Of a DNA stretch of 64,000 nucleotides, positions 9,872 through 18,128 are shown piece by piece. The stretch is from contig NZ_JBEFLP010000003.1 of NCBI RefSeq assembly GCF_040149665.1, forward strand, positions 1 to 64,000, read 5' to 3'. Below the pieces are notes generated by a model. The model was not told the DNA's origin. It did no database searches and saw only the letters and a program-made list of their open reading frames with translations. Each line of letters starts with the position of its first letter. Position 1 is the stretch's first letter. Origin of the DNA: Sulfitobacter sp. HNIBRBA3233. GTDB taxonomy: Bacteria; Pseudomonadota; Alphaproteobacteria; Rhodobacterales; Rhodobacteraceae. The position numbers and the translations under genes were made by a program.

Positions 9872-11082
9872 TGCCCGCCTTTGCCTATGAAGCCCTAACC
9901 ACCGCAGGGAAATCCGCCAAAGGGATTATCGAGGCCGCCAGCGCCGCCGCAGCGCGCCGCAGCCTGCGCCAGCGCAACCTTGCGCCGCTTTCTGTCGAAC
10001 CCACAAAACAAGGAAAGGCGGCCAAACCTTCGGGCTTTGGCAAACCGCGCATCCCGCGCCGCGCGTTGACGCTGCTGACCCGGCAGTTGGCCACGCTTGT
10101 CGGGTCGGGTATCGGGGTCGAACAGGCGTTAAAAACCGTAGCCGATCAAAGTGCCAAACCGGCAGTGACCTCGCTGCTGCTCAACCTACGCGCCTCCGTG
10201 CTGGAGGGCCGCAGTTTTGCCCAAGCGCTTGGCGATTATCCGGCCGTTTTTGGCGATTTCTACCGCGCGTCGGTGGCAGCAGGGGAATCCTCGGGCCAGT
10301 TGGGTCAGGTGATGGAGCATCTCTCGAGCTTTGTTGAAACCCGCGCCAAGAACCGCCAAACCGTGCAACTGGCGCTGCTTTATCCGGCAATCCTTGCCGT
10401 GGTGTCTCTCGCGGTGATCGTGGCGCTGTTGACCTTTGTCGTGCCAGACATCGTGCGCGTCTTTACTTCGCGCGGCGCGGAACTGCCGTTTCTTACGCGT
10501 TCGCTGATCTCAGTCAGCGATTTCATCAATACATGGGGATTGGTGGTCCTTGGTGGGCTGGTGGCTTTGGGGCTGGCGGGAGCGAGTCTGCTGCGGCAGC
10601 CCGCGATCCGACTGCGCTGGCACCGTTTTCTGTCACGCTCGATGCTGACGCGAGGGTTCTCGCTCAAGACCAATGCGGTGCAGTTTGCCGGCACCCTTGC
10701 AACCCTGACTGTAAGCCGCGTGCCCTTGGTCGACGCGCTGGCCGCAGCTGCCCAGACCGTGCCCAATCTGCATATCCGCGCCAAGGTCGCTCAGGCGACG
10801 GCGCGGGTGCGCGAAGGGGTGGCCCTGTCTCAGGCGCTTGAGGAGGCCAAGGTCTTCCCGCCCATGTTGATCGCGATGGTGGCCAGTGGAGAGGCCGGCG
10901 GCGTGCTCGGCGCGACCCTAACCCGCGCTGCTGACGATCAGGAACGCGACCTGAATGCGCTGGTCGCAGCACTGGTTGCGCTGGTTGAGCCAGCGGTTTT
11001 GCTGATCATGGGTGGGATTGTCATGCTTTTGGTGCTGTCGATCCTGCTGCCCATCGTCAACCTGAACAATCTGGTGAACTAG
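9871..11082 (+). CDS. gspF: Type II secretion inner-membrane protein GspF
   Basis: GspF is the polytopic core of the inner-membrane platform. The 403-residue protein starts FAYEALTTAGKSAKGIIEA, a hallmark of the family, and has two repeated T2SSF cytoplasmic domains (about residues 70-190 and 270-390), each with 'GExSGxLxxxL'-type motifs (AAGESSGQLGQVMEHL, ASGEAGGVLGATL). Membrane helices lie at about 170-190, 220-240 and 370-395. It starts at the gspE stop. Its stop shares a CTAG with the convergent gspN. Confidence 0.94.
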
Positions 11083-11831
11083 AAGGGATATTCGATGATG
11101 ATCGGGCCGCCTGTCGGCATGCCGGGCACCAAGATCGCTCCTTCGGGTTCGATCCGTGCGATCAGGCGGCGGTCACCCGTCACCGTGATCTCTGCCAACA
11201 CGCTGTCACGGTCACGCAGCAAGCCGCGGGCGTCGCTGCCTTGGGTGGTCAGGTCAAGCGTCATTTGCGGCACTGTCGCCGCGCGGCCCAGCAGGTCTTC
11301 GCAGTTGCCCGCATCGACCGAGACAACCCCTGCCGCAGCCGCACGGCCCTCCTGCCAGCGCAGGGTCTGCACATCGACTACCGCACGGGACGTGCAGTTA
11401 GTTAGTGCGAGGTCAGGCACCAAAGCCAAAAGCCCCGGCCCCGCGCGGCCCACGACCGTCCGGGCTTCAAGCGCCCAAGGCGTGGCGCTTGCCACCCCGG
11501 TTAACTTGGTATCACCGCCCTGCAGCGCCCAATCGACCACGGCGCGTGCCAGCAGCAAGGACCGCCCCCGGACCTCCCAATCCAGCGAATATCCACCGCT
11601 GAGCACTGCGCGGCCTTTCCACAGGCTGCCATACAGGTCAGTAATCTGTGCAGGGACTACCGCAACGCGGTGCAGCGCGGTCGCCGGCAGGGTGACGATC
11701 AATGCAGCTAAATAGATAAGGAACGCAGTAGATGCCAAAAGCACGAGCGAAACAAACGACCGAAACCGCGATTTGCGGAGCCGGTGCGGCGCTGACGCGG
11801 CGGCGTCTGTTGCAGGGTCTTGGTGGGTCAT
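11079..11831 (-). CDS. gspN: Type II secretion system protein GspN
   Basis: GspN is a bitopic inner-membrane protein found in some type II systems, with an uncertain supporting role. This 250-residue protein has a single N-terminal helix (FVSLVLLASTAFLIYLAALIV) and a periplasmic part beginning LPATALHRVAVVPAQITDLYGSLW-like with the 'G-S-L-W-x-G' motif of GspN. It is convergent with gspF, and its first 100 bases overlap head-to-head with the lipoprotein gene on the other strand. The start site shows no strong ribosome binding site. Confidence 0.8.
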   Translation of the reverse strand: MTHQDPATDAAASAPHRLRKSRFRSFVSLVLLASTAFLIYLAALIVTLPATALHRVAVVPAQITDLYGSLWKGRAVLSGGYSLDWEVRGRSLLLARAVVDWALQGGDTKLTGVASATPWALEARTVVGRAGPGLLALVPDLALTNCTSRAVVDVQTLRWQEGRAAAAGVVSVDAGNCEDLLGRAATVPQMTLDLTTQGSDARGLLRDRDSVLAEITVTGDRRLIARIEPEGAILVPGMPTGGPIIIEYPF

Positions 11832-12868
11832 CGGCGCTCTTTGGTTTGTCGGGCTGCGGCGGGCTGTCTTTGACGGGGGGTGACAAGCTGCCGCCAGCCA
11901 ATGCGGTGGGTCAGGCGGTTCTGCTGGCGCCGCTCAGCGGGCCGCGTGCCTCATTAGGGCAGATCATGCTGGCCGCCGCAAGCCTTGGGGGCAATTCCAC
12001 CACCCCGGGCGCAGAGGTGGCTGTTATTGATGCGGGTGACAGTGACGCTTCGGCAGTCGCCGCGGCCAAGACGGCGCTGGCAGGCGGTGCGCGGATGTTC
12101 CTCGGGCCGCTGTTTTCGGGGCAAAGCCGCGCCGTGGCGGCAGCCGTTAATGTGCCGGTTGTGTCGCTGTCCAACGACAGTTCGATCGCAGGCGACAATC
12201 TGTTTGTCTTTGGCATTACCCCACACCAATCGGCCAAGGCGATCCTCGGCTTTGCCGCCTCACGCGGTAAGCGCAGCGTGGTCACCGTTGTCCCGCCCGG
12301 CGCCTTTGGTGCCCTGTCGGCGACGGCCGCGCAGGCGATGGCGGCCAGCGTGGGGATCAAGATGCCCGCCCCGGTTGTCGCCGCTACTGCCGCCGGGCTG
12401 ATGGACCAGATCCGCGCGGCAAACGGTGGTGCGCTGCCCGATGCGGTCTACCTGCCTGTGGTCGGTGACCCCTTCGAGGAACAGGCGGCTGCGATCAAGC
12501 CCAGCGGTGTGCAATTATTGGGCTCCGAGCAATGGGCTTCGATCACCCCCTACCGGATCGGGGCACTGCAGGACGGATGGTTCACGGCACCCGACCCCGT
12601 GGGCTTTGAAGCCTTCGCCACGGCCTTTGCTGAAGTCAGTGAGGCCGATCCCGGCGTGCTGGCGGGGCTGGCCTTTGACGCGGTGGAAATGGCCCGCATC
12701 CTTGGCCGGATCGCCCAGCAAGACCGCAAGGGGCTGCTGCGAGAGGCTGGTTTTGACGGCGTCGTGGGCCCTTACCGGTTCCAAAAAGACGGGCAATGCA
12801 GCCGCGGTTTGGCAATCCTCAGCGTGACCAATGGTGCCAACAACTTGATCGGCTCGACCGGGGCATGA
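11732..12868 (+). CDS. Tat-type lipoprotein with periplasmic binding protein (Peripla_BP_6/LppC-like) fold
   Basis: The N-terminus has a twin-arginine motif (TRRRLLQGLGG) and a lipobox-like LSGC at about residues 42-45, so it is probably exported and lipid-anchored. The rest looks like a type I periplasmic binding fold: GQAVLLAPLSGPRASLGQ, VAVIDAGDSDASAVAAAKTAL, MFLGPLFSGQSRAVAAA, PVVSLSNDSS, as in branched-chain amino acid receptors and the LpoA/LppC family that activates penicillin-binding proteins. An AAGGA site precedes the ATG. It sits inside the secretion cluster, overlaps gspN antisense and overlaps gspJ by four bases. A role in peptidoglycan remodelling for secretin assembly is a guess. 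Confidence 0.75.
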   Translation: MPKARAKQTTETAICGAGAALTRRRLLQGLGGSSALFGLSGCGGLSLTGGDKLPPANAVGQAVLLAPLSGPRASLGQIMLAAASLGGNSTTPGAEVAVIDAGDSDASAVAAAKTALAGGARMFLGPLFSGQSRAVAAAVNVPVVSLSNDSSIAGDNLFVFGITPHQSAKAILGFAASRGKRSVVTVVPPGAFGALSATAAQAMAASVGIKMPAPVVAATAAGLMDQIRAANGGALPDAVYLPVVGDPFEEQAAAIKPSGVQLLGSEQWASITPYRIGALQDGWFTAPDPVGFEAFATAFAEVSEADPGVLAGLAFDAVEMARILGRIAQQDRKGLLREAGFDGVVGPYRFQKDGQCSRGLAILSVTNGANNLIGSTGA

Positions 12869-13392
12869 ATTCCCGGCGCGACCGCATGGCCGGGGTGACA
12901 CTGGTCGAGATGCTGGTGGCGCTGAGCCTCTTTGCCATGGTCGGTCTGGCCGCCTTTACCACCCTGGAAACGATTCTGCGGGTGCGTGCACAGACCGATG
13001 GGCGGCTGGAGCATCTGGCCCGGCTTGACCGCGCATTGATGATCTTTGGTCGCGACATGATCGAGGCCGACCCGCAGGCTATTACGCTGGAAGAGGGCAT
13101 ACTGTCGGCGACGTTGCAAGACGGTCGCACCCTGCGGCGCTACTTGCTGACCGAGGGGGCTTTGCAGCGCCAGTCTGGCAAGCCAAACGCCGACCCTGAT
13201 CTGATGCAGACACTTGTGGAGGAGGTCGGGACGCTGACCTTCCGGGTGCTGGACAACGAACGGGTCTGGCATGGCATCTGGCCCGATCCCGCAGGCGATG
13301 GTGCGGCCTCTGCCATCGATCTGACATTCGAAGTTGCCGGGTCGAGAACGCTGCGCCGGTTGGTGCTGCTCAGTCAGACGGTGCCGAAATGA
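12865..13392 (+). CDS. gspJ: Type II secretion minor pseudopilin GspJ
   Basis: The 175-residue product starts at ATG overlapping the upstream stop. It shows the prepilin motif MAG/VTLVEMLVALSLFAMVGLA with Glu+5, then the GspJ pattern LEHLARLDRALMIFGRDMIEADPQ (family: 'L..L..A...l.rDl.q...R') and a C-terminal strand-rich domain. GspJ forms the pseudopilus tip with GspI and GspK. A longer frame to 12796 exists but would read back through the lipoprotein gene and is not favoured. Confidence 0.9.
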   Translation: MNSRRDRMAGVTLVEMLVALSLFAMVGLAAFTTLETILRVRAQTDGRLEHLARLDRALMIFGRDMIEADPQAITLEEGILSATLQDGRTLRRYLLTEGALQRQSGKPNADPDLMQTLVEEVGTLTFRVLDNERVWHGIWPDPAGDGAASAIDLTFEVAGSRTLRRLVLLSQTVPK

Positions 13393-14258
13393 GGGCGCAC
13401 GATGCCGGGGTGATCCTGATCAACGTGCTGGTGGCGCTGGCACTGGGCGCGACCATTGTTGTCTTGATGTTCACCTCGCAAGAAAACCTGATGGACCGCA
13501 CCCGCCGGGCAGCGGCGGCCACGCAGGCCGAAGCTCTGACGCTCGGCGCGGAGGCGTCGCTGGTAGCAGCCCTGCGCCGCGACATGGAAGAGGCACCCGA
13601 GACCGACCATATGGCCGAGCCTTGGGCGCTGGCCGCGCAGGGAGAAGTGCAACTGGAGACCGGCAGCTTCTCGATCACCGTGAGTGACGCACAAGCGCGA
13701 TTTGATCTAAACGCCTTGGCCGCGGGCCGTCTTGCGCAGCAACAGACGCTGGCGCGACTAATCACTGCAGTCGAACTGCCCGACCAAGTGGCCCTCGACA
13801 TCATTGACCACCTGACCCGGCGCGGCCCGGTGCGCGATCTGGCCGAGATCGAAGCGCTCGACGCCACGACCCGTGCCGCCTTGGCCCCCTATGTAAGCCT
13901 GCTGCCGCAGCCCGGCGATGTGAATATGAACACCGCCAGTGAGGCGGTAATTGCCCTGATGCTAGGCTCGCCCAGTGCAGCGCGGCAGTTGATCAGACGA
14001 CGCGCAGCGGCAGGGTTTCTCACCAAAGGGGACCTTACGGATGCAGGAATCGTGGCGCTGAACGGGATCGGGTTCACTTCAGCGGTCTATGATGTAGAAA
14101 GCCGGGCCGAGGTCGATGGCATTACTATCACTTTGACCTCCCGGCTTTTGCGCCGCACGGTGCTGGGCCAGAAGGAAGTGCGTGTCATCACCCGCAGCTT
14201 CTCGCCGCGGGGCTCAGGCACGCCCCCCCTGCCCGCGCCACCACCTCTTCGCCCCTGA
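13389..14258 (+). CDS. gspK: Type II secretion minor pseudopilin GspK
   Basis: GspK is the largest minor pseudopilin and caps the tip. The 289-residue protein has a prepilin-like start AG/VILINVLVALALGATIVV. Asn replaces the Glu at +5, which is the normal GspK exception. It then has the RFDLNALA segment, a helical insert with AADLD/DIIDHLTRRGPVRDLAEIEAL, and a DVNMNTASEAVIALM helix-hairpin region. It overlaps gspJ by four bases and ends the plus-strand block at a strong hairpin. Confidence 0.9.
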   Translation: MRAHDAGVILINVLVALALGATIVVLMFTSQENLMDRTRRAAAATQAEALTLGAEASLVAALRRDMEEAPETDHMAEPWALAAQGEVQLETGSFSITVSDAQARFDLNALAAGRLAQQQTLARLITAVELPDQVALDIIDHLTRRGPVRDLAEIEALDATTRAALAPYVSLLPQPGDVNMNTASEAVIALMLGSPSAARQLIRRRAAAGFLTKGDLTDAGIVALNGIGFTSAVYDVESRAEVDGITITLTSRLLRRTVLGQKEVRVITRSFSPRGSGTPPLPAPPPLRP

Positions 14259-14280
14259 AAGCGACAGGGCAACAAAAATC

Positions 14281-14304
14281 GCGGCCCTCGTTGCCGAGGG
14301 CCGC
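14281..14304. terminator. Bidirectional hairpin terminator between gspK and the small lipoprotein gene
   Basis: A perfect 10-bp stem GCGGCCCTCG/CGAGGGCCGC with a TTGC loop lies between convergent genes. AACAAAAAT on the left gives a T-rich run for minus-strand transcripts. Confidence 0.75.
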
Positions 14305-14344
14305 GCTCCAAATGTCATGCAGTACCCTGCGTTTGGCCTGAACC

Positions 14345-14542
14345 TTACGGATTGAACGGCTCGCGCGTCGGGAACTTGGGCAAGGTCACACTGGCGAGCG
14401 AAATCGGCTCGCCATTGCGGTCTTGGGCGAAGGCACGGGCAAAGTCCGCGCCTAGGGCCGCAAGGCCATTCGCTGCGCTGCCGCCGCCACAGGCGACCAG
14501 AACGCCGCCCACAAGCACCAGGATCGAGATATTCTTCAACAT
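14345..14542 (-). CDS. Small lipoprotein, unknown function
   Basis: The 65-residue product has a signal sequence and lipobox (VLVGGVLVAC, Cys at about 18) followed by a Gly/Ser/Ala stretch, so it is probably a processed lipoprotein of about 48 residues. The mature part (LAALGADFARAFAQDRNGEP then LPKFPTREPFNP) has no recognised family. It lies 24 bases downstream of the DUF4331 gene on the same strand and is probably cotranscribed with it. Confidence 0.65.
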   Translation of the reverse strand: MLKNISILVLVGGVLVACGGGSAANGLAALGADFARAFAQDRNGEPISLASVTLPKFPTREPFNP

Positions 14543-14566
14543 TGGAATTTTCCTCTTCCTTTGTGT

Positions 14567-16192
14567 TTAGTTGTTGGGCGAACCGGCGATCGGCGTGTTT
14601 AGATAGGGGAACACATCCTGCAGTTCGGTGGCCCGCAGCGGCGCACCATCTGTCAGCGGCACAAGGCCAGCCGGTGCAGTTTCGCTGGGTTCACCATCGC
14701 CACAGAGACCAAGGTTGATGCTGTCCTCGGCATTGGGATCGCCACTAACTTCCTGACCAAGCGGCACGTTATGGCACAGACGGCCCATCACGACACGCAG
14801 AGCAAGGTCGACGGTGTCGTCACCGGGGCGACGGCCATTGGGGAAACCACCCAAGTCTTCAGCCAGCAGGCCAAAGGTGTGCTGTTGATCACGCGGGGTT
14901 GCCGGGAAGGCTGTGTTCAGACGCAGCATTTCAGACAAGTCGGTCGATGCGTCAAAGCCCGCGGGCTGGTTAACCCCCGGAAAGCCGCTAAGAAAGGCAG
15001 TCACAAGGTCGTTGCGCGGGAAGTTCGACGGCGCGATATTGTCGCTTGCGCCAAGCGCGTCGCGGAACAGGATGTCGATCAGCGCTGGCAATGTCGGATT
15101 GGTCACATAGACCGCCAGTGCCTCGTCGATTGTTGGCTCAGCGGCGTTGAAGAGATCCTTGTCGGCCAAACCGATGACGACTTCGTTGACTAGCGGGTTC
15201 GACAGACGCGACTGCTGCACCCAGGCACCGCCATAAAGTGAAGTCTGCTCATAGGTGGGCGATGGATCCTCAAGCTCACCCTGCGGCAGGCTCGCGGTTG
15301 TCCATGCGCCGATCACAGTCTCGTCACCCTGTGTCAGACAGTCGATCGGGACTTCCAGCGCCAGTGTGGTCACATTGGCCTTATCGATCAGGTCGTCATT
15401 AGCGCGGTCTTGCACGATGCCGTTCGGATTAAAACCCGGGTCATTGTACTGAGGCCACATCGGGTTGTCCGGGCCTTGGACGGGCACAAGGTTCACGAGG
15501 TCAAAAATCTCGCCAAGGTTCACCGCAAAGGCTTCTGCACGCTGGCCGGCAAAGACACGGCCAGTGCCGCAGCCTGGGATCTCGACTTTGTCATAGATAT
15601 AGGCGTCAGCATAGGCCTGGTAGTCGGGCAAAGTCTTGTTGCCGACATTGTCGAGCGGCTTGGTAAAGGTCGCGCCACCGGAATGGGTCAGCGCCGCACG
15701 CTCACCGCTGCGACGGTCGCCGGTGATCATGGTCACGCCGTAAGTCTCGGTCTCGCCCAAAGCGGCTATCGGTCTGCTTGCGGTGATCTGCCCGGCTGTG
15801 CGCAGCGGGATGCCGACCATCTCGCCATTAATGTCGAGTTGGATGCCGGTGCCGTCTTTCAGATTGTTGTCGAACTGGAATTGGAAGGTGATTTCTTCTT
15901 CGGCGTCAGCGTCATTGCTAACGTGGATCTCATATATCGCATCGGGGTCCATGGTGAAATAATTCGGACCGCCGTAGGGCGCTTGCAGAGGCTGGTAGTT
16001 GGCAATCAGCGTCACATAATCGCCGCGGCCTGCCTCATAGCTCTTGAACATATAAAAATCAGTAGCGTCGATCTTTGGCTGCTCGGTTATGCTAGGCGCT
16101 TCGCGGTGTGACGAGGCTGATGCGAGGGTTGCGGTCAGGCACAATGCGCTGGCGCAGCTCCCCTGCAGCAGGGTACGAATGGAAATGGTCAT
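14567..16192 (-). CDS. Exported DUF4331 family protein
   Basis: The start at ATG 16192 has a GGGAGAG site five bases upstream; an upstream in-frame start would add seven residues and lacks one. A signal peptide (ends LATLASASS) precedes the DUF4331 hallmark SHREAPSITEQPKIDATDFY. The domain runs nearly the full 541 residues. Its function is unknown, but these proteins are secreted or periplasmic in many bacteria. Placement beside the type II secretion genes and the prepilin peptidase makes it a candidate cargo of this system, which is an inference from context only. Confidence 0.85.
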   Translation of the reverse strand: MTISIRTLLQGSCASALCLTATLASASSHREAPSITEQPKIDATDFYMFKSYEAGRGDYVTLIANYQPLQAPYGGPNYFTMDPDAIYEIHVSNDADAEEEITFQFQFDNNLKDGTGIQLDINGEMVGIPLRTAGQITASRPIAALGETETYGVTMITGDRRSGERAALTHSGGATFTKPLDNVGNKTLPDYQAYADAYIYDKVEIPGCGTGRVFAGQRAEAFAVNLGEIFDLVNLVPVQGPDNPMWPQYNDPGFNPNGIVQDRANDDLIDKANVTTLALEVPIDCLTQGDETVIGAWTTASLPQGELEDPSPTYEQTSLYGGAWVQQSRLSNPLVNEVVIGLADKDLFNAAEPTIDEALAVYVTNPTLPALIDILFRDALGASDNIAPSNFPRNDLVTAFLSGFPGVNQPAGFDASTDLSEMLRLNTAFPATPRDQQHTFGLLAEDLGGFPNGRRPGDDTVDLALRVVMGRLCHNVPLGQEVSGDPNAEDSINLGLCGDGEPSETAPAGLVPLTDGAPLRATELQDVFPYLNTPIAGSPNN

Positions 16193-16370
16193 TGGTCTCT
16201 CCCAAGTTGGCATTTTTCTTACATAATCTTAGGTTGTCTCTCCCTGCGAACGCTGAAAAAATGCAACTCAGTTTTCGCATTGTGGTAGTCACGTAACCCG
16301 TCCGGAAAGGTTTCAAAGTTTGTGAAAAAAGCTTGTTTCCGGGTGGCGGGATGATTTGTAGGCCAGCAAC

Positions 16371-16844
16371 ATGCCTTTGATTCCCGATATGCCACCTGCC
16401 CTATTCGTTGTAAGCACGGCCATATTGGCCGTTCTTCTGAGCCTGCTTGTCAGGACCGACCTGCGCGAGAAACGCCTACCGGACCGATATACTCTGCCGC
16501 TCATCGTTCTGGGTCTTACTCTGAATACCTTTGTCCGGGGTGCGCTACCGACAGGTGAGATCTGGGGGGCGATATTTGGCTATTTGGCCTTCTGGGCGCT
16601 TGGTAGTCTTTTTTTCAGCCTGCGAAGACAAGAAGGGCTTGGGCTCGGCGATGCCAAGCTTCTCGCCGCCGCCGGCGCCTGGCTCGGGCTTGAGGCCTTG
16701 CCGTTGGTCGTGCTGATCTCGGCACTCGGGGCTTTGGGTTTCGCTTTGATCTCCCGGCGCGAACGAACGGACCAACTCGCTTTTGGTCCTTGGCTTGCCG
16801 CAGCCTTCTTTGTCTTGTGGATAGTCAGGGTAGATACCATTTGA
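16371..16844 (+). CDS. Prepilin peptidase, single-domain (A24 family, GspO/CpaA-like)
   Basis: This aspartic protease of the inner membrane cleaves prepilin leaders. The 157-residue protein has about six membrane helices and both catalytic Asp motifs: VRTDLREKRLPD (first Asp) and GLGLGDAKLLAAAGAWLG (GxGD, second Asp). It lacks the N-terminal cytoplasmic cysteine/N-methyltransferase domain of full GspO/PilD, so it is of the short CpaA type. It is divergent from the DUF4331 gene and probably serves the five pseudopilins encoded in this cluster. Confidence 0.85.
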   Translation: MPLIPDMPPALFVVSTAILAVLLSLLVRTDLREKRLPDRYTLPLIVLGLTLNTFVRGALPTGEIWGAIFGYLAFWALGSLFFSLRRQEGLGLGDAKLLAAAGAWLGLEALPLVVLISALGALGFALISRRERTDQLAFGPWLAAAFFVLWIVRVDTI

Positions 16845-16947
16845 TAGCGCCCGACAATGTCACTGAATCACCGCCCCACTTAATATTGAAGTGGTCCTGC
16901 TTTTCAGGACAGGTTTGCGGCTCAGCTAAGATGTAATCGGGTTGGTT

Positions 16948-17111
16948 TCATGCCGCCTTCTGGGTTCGTGCTGTGTCGAAGAATGCGTCGTCAGGGGATT
17001 GTTTGTCGAGAGCCGTGTGGGGCCGCTCAGAGTGGTAGAACCCAATCCAGTCAGTGATCACGCATTTAGCTTGGATCCCTTCCTGCAATTCGGGCAGATA
17101 CGGCACCGCAC
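16948..17111 (-). pseudogene. IS3-family transposase C-terminal remnant
   Basis: Reading the minus strand gives YLPELQEGIQAKCVITDW followed by GFYHSERPHTALDKQSPDDA and FFDTARTQKAA-stop. This is a clear end of an IS3-family OrfB ('WxxFYNxxRPHxALxxxTP'). The DDE core is missing because the frame ends at the junction with the plus-strand transposase. A small hairpin (GTCCTG/CAGGAC, 16894-16910) beyond the stop probably belongs to the end of this element. Confidence 0.7.
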
Positions 17112-17921
17112 CCCGGGTCTTTGTGGAACCGCCTGCCGGATGAGACGCGGGCGGATATCATCGAATTTGCCTTGGAGCATGAAGACTTGGCGCCCCGTGA
17201 GTTGGCGGTGAAATATACCGATGAGAAGCAGTATTTTATTTCGGAATCAACGGTTTACCGCATCCTGAAGGCGGAAGATCTGATCACGGCGCCAGCGCAT
17301 ATCGTGATGAAGGCCGCCAGTGAGTTCAAAAACAAGACCACGCGGCCCAACGAGCTCTGGCAGACCGACTTCACTTATCTGAAGGTCTTGGGCTGGGGCT
17401 GGTTCTACCTGTCGACCATCCTGGACGACTACAGCGGGTACATCATCTCCTGGAAGCTTTGCACGACGATGAAGGTTGAGGACGTGACCGCCACGCTCGA
17501 CCGGGCGCTGGAAGCCTCGGGCTGCGACAGCGCAATCGTTGTCGCCAAACCCAGGCTGCTCAGCGACAACGGCTCGTCTTACATCGCAGGGGACTTGGCG
17601 GATTACCTCGACGAAAAGGGCATGGATCATGTCCGAGGCGCGCCATACCACCCACAGACCCAAGGCAAAATCGAGCGGTGGCACCAGACCATGAAAAACG
17701 GTGTCCTGCTCGAGCATTACTTCCTGCCCGGTGATCTCGAGCGCCAGATCGGCGCCTTCGTGGAATACTACAACAACCAACGCTACCACGAGAGCCTTGG
17801 GAACCTGACGCCAGCCGATGTCTACTTTGGGCGCGCTGAGCAGATCCTGAAACAGCGAGAGGAAATCAAACGAAAAACCATGATCAAGCGGCGCTTGCGC
17901 CACCAAACTGAAAACGCATAA
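17112..17921 (+). pseudogene. Integrase-core transposase (IS3-like), 5'-truncated
   Basis: The surviving ~267 residues hold a helix-turn-helix-like part (ISESTVYRILKAEDLI) and a full rve core with catalytic residues in ELWQTDFTYL, LLSDNGSSYI and GKIERWHQT, then the end NQRYHESLGNLTPADVYFG. The N-terminal helix-turn-helix region expected in this family is absent. The sequence joins the minus-strand IS3 remnant at about 17111, where the reading frame also shifts (VWNRLP needs one base fewer). The right end of the element is probably the ...GACGACGGACA sequence near 17970-17995. Confidence 0.7.
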
Positions 17922-18128
17922 ACTCAATCAAGGATGAGCCAGAGCCTCCAAATGAAAGCATGCTCTGATGTCCCAAATTATCTGACGACGGACAGTGCGT
18001 TACTCATTGAACTCCAGACCTTATACAGGGTCGAAACACCGAGAAGTTGCGACTAAGCGGACGTTGGTACAGAGTGCAGCGAATGGCGGCTCTCCGCCCT
18101 CTGTGACCGTCAGACCATACCCACCGCC

